Assembly (NCBI GenBank): GCA_003552925.1
Contig: PUOX01000064.1
Coordinates: 1 to 64,000 of the forward strand
Direction: 5' to 3'
DNA: 64,000 bases
From: Mollicutes bacterium
Lineage (GTDB): Bacteria > Bacillota_I > Bacilli_A > Izemoplasmatales > Izemoplasmataceae
Shown: one piece after another, positions 63,902 through 64,000 of the stretch
Position numbering within the stretch: the first letter of the stretch is position 1
How the letters are laid out: each line of letters starts with the position of its first letter
The notes under the pieces: model-generated
What the model saw: the letters and a program-made list of their open reading frames with translations, nothing else
The model's database searches: none
What the model was told of the DNA's origin: nothing
Translations under genes and position numbers: made by a program

Positions 63902-64000
63902 CTATTTTTCAACAACATGGACTAGGTGTGCGATGGTGCGAACCATTCCACGAATGGTATCGGTGTCTTTGCGGACTACGGTTTGACGGGGTTTGCGAAG
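63902..64000 (-). CDS. rpmD: 50S ribosomal protein L30 (C-terminal 32 residues)
   Basis: Only the C-terminus is in the window. [20 protein letters not shown], then [12 protein letters not shown] before TAG matches the L30 end (TVVRxDTxxIRGM). The 5' part lies beyond 64000. Position before rplO is canonical. Confidence 0.92.
   Translation of the reverse strand, partial: LRKPRQTVVRKDTDTIRGMVRTIAHLVHVVEK

Noticed and set aside
1-64000. CRISPR arrays, rRNA or tRNA genes, complete insertion sequences
   Set aside because: No regularly spaced repeats, no tRNA cloverleaf with CCA-type end and no transposase were seen on reading both strands. Short decayed elements could be missed.

Overview
The window is a chromosomal core-gene segment from a bacterium of the Firmicutes/Bacilli lineage. 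The support is Bacillus-like gene order (cysS-mrnC-rlmB-sigH-rpmG-secE-nusG-rplKA-rplJL-rsmC-rpoBC-rpsLG-fusA-tuf; tmk-holB-ricT-trmN-rsmI-metG; rpmD-rplO-secY-adk-map-infA-rpmJ-rpsMK-rpoA-rplQ-ecfA1A2T-truA), YlxM, RicT, Mini-RNase III, strong AGGAGG ribosome sites, and GTG/TTG starts. TGA is a normal stop and tryptophan is TGG, so this is not a code-4 mycoplasma. Reduced loci (no yaaQ, yaaR or yabA in the tmk-rsmI block, no yacP) are compatible with a deep, possibly Mollicutes-related Bacilli lineage. That placement is inference. No tRNA, rRNA, CRISPR array or intact insertion sequence was seen.

Layout. 1-5000: an unrecognised membrane-anchored gene (cut by the window edge), an aromatic-acid-exporter-like gene with a long structured leader, FabV enoyl reductase, a 500-base region with repeat-like debris, and a Cof-type HAD phosphatase. 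4764-13800: ffh, ylxM and ftsY (SRP targeting), then topA, prmC, prfA and dnaB, all leftward. A compact promoter-plus-terminator RNA candidate lies between topA and ftsY. 13355-17755: a GdpP-type c-di-AMP phosphodiesterase fused in frame to ribosomal protein L9, a rightward queuosine-precursor transporter with a preQ1-I riboswitch, and rpsF-ssb-rpsR. 17759-24167: hydrolase, cinA, a small membrane protein, ychF, and a tatD-HtrA-nitroreductase cluster.

24277-40741 is the main translation/transcription block: tuf, fusA, rpsG, rpsL, rpoC, rpoB, rsmC-like, rplL, rplJ, rplA, rplK, nusG, secE, rpmG. Most subunits have their own near-consensus promoter, and three ribosomal-protein leaders carry terminator hairpins. 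40745-52772: a SigH-like sigma factor, rlmB, mrnC, cysS, a cold-shock protein, gltX, rpsI-rplM, metG, rsmI, a TrmN-type methyltransferase, ricT, holB and tmk. 52827-54483 is a rightward metal ABC transporter (ATPase plus permease, no binding protein). 54494-64000: truA with an N-terminal extension, the ECF energising module, then the alpha/spc end (rplQ to rpmD, cut by the window edge).

Nearly all genes run leftward, including all highly expressed ones, which suggests a replication fork moving right to left (inference). The most interesting items are the RNA candidate upstream of ftsY, the GdpP-L9 fusion that keeps an internal Shine-Dalgarno site, the TruA extension, and the structured leader at about 896-1116.
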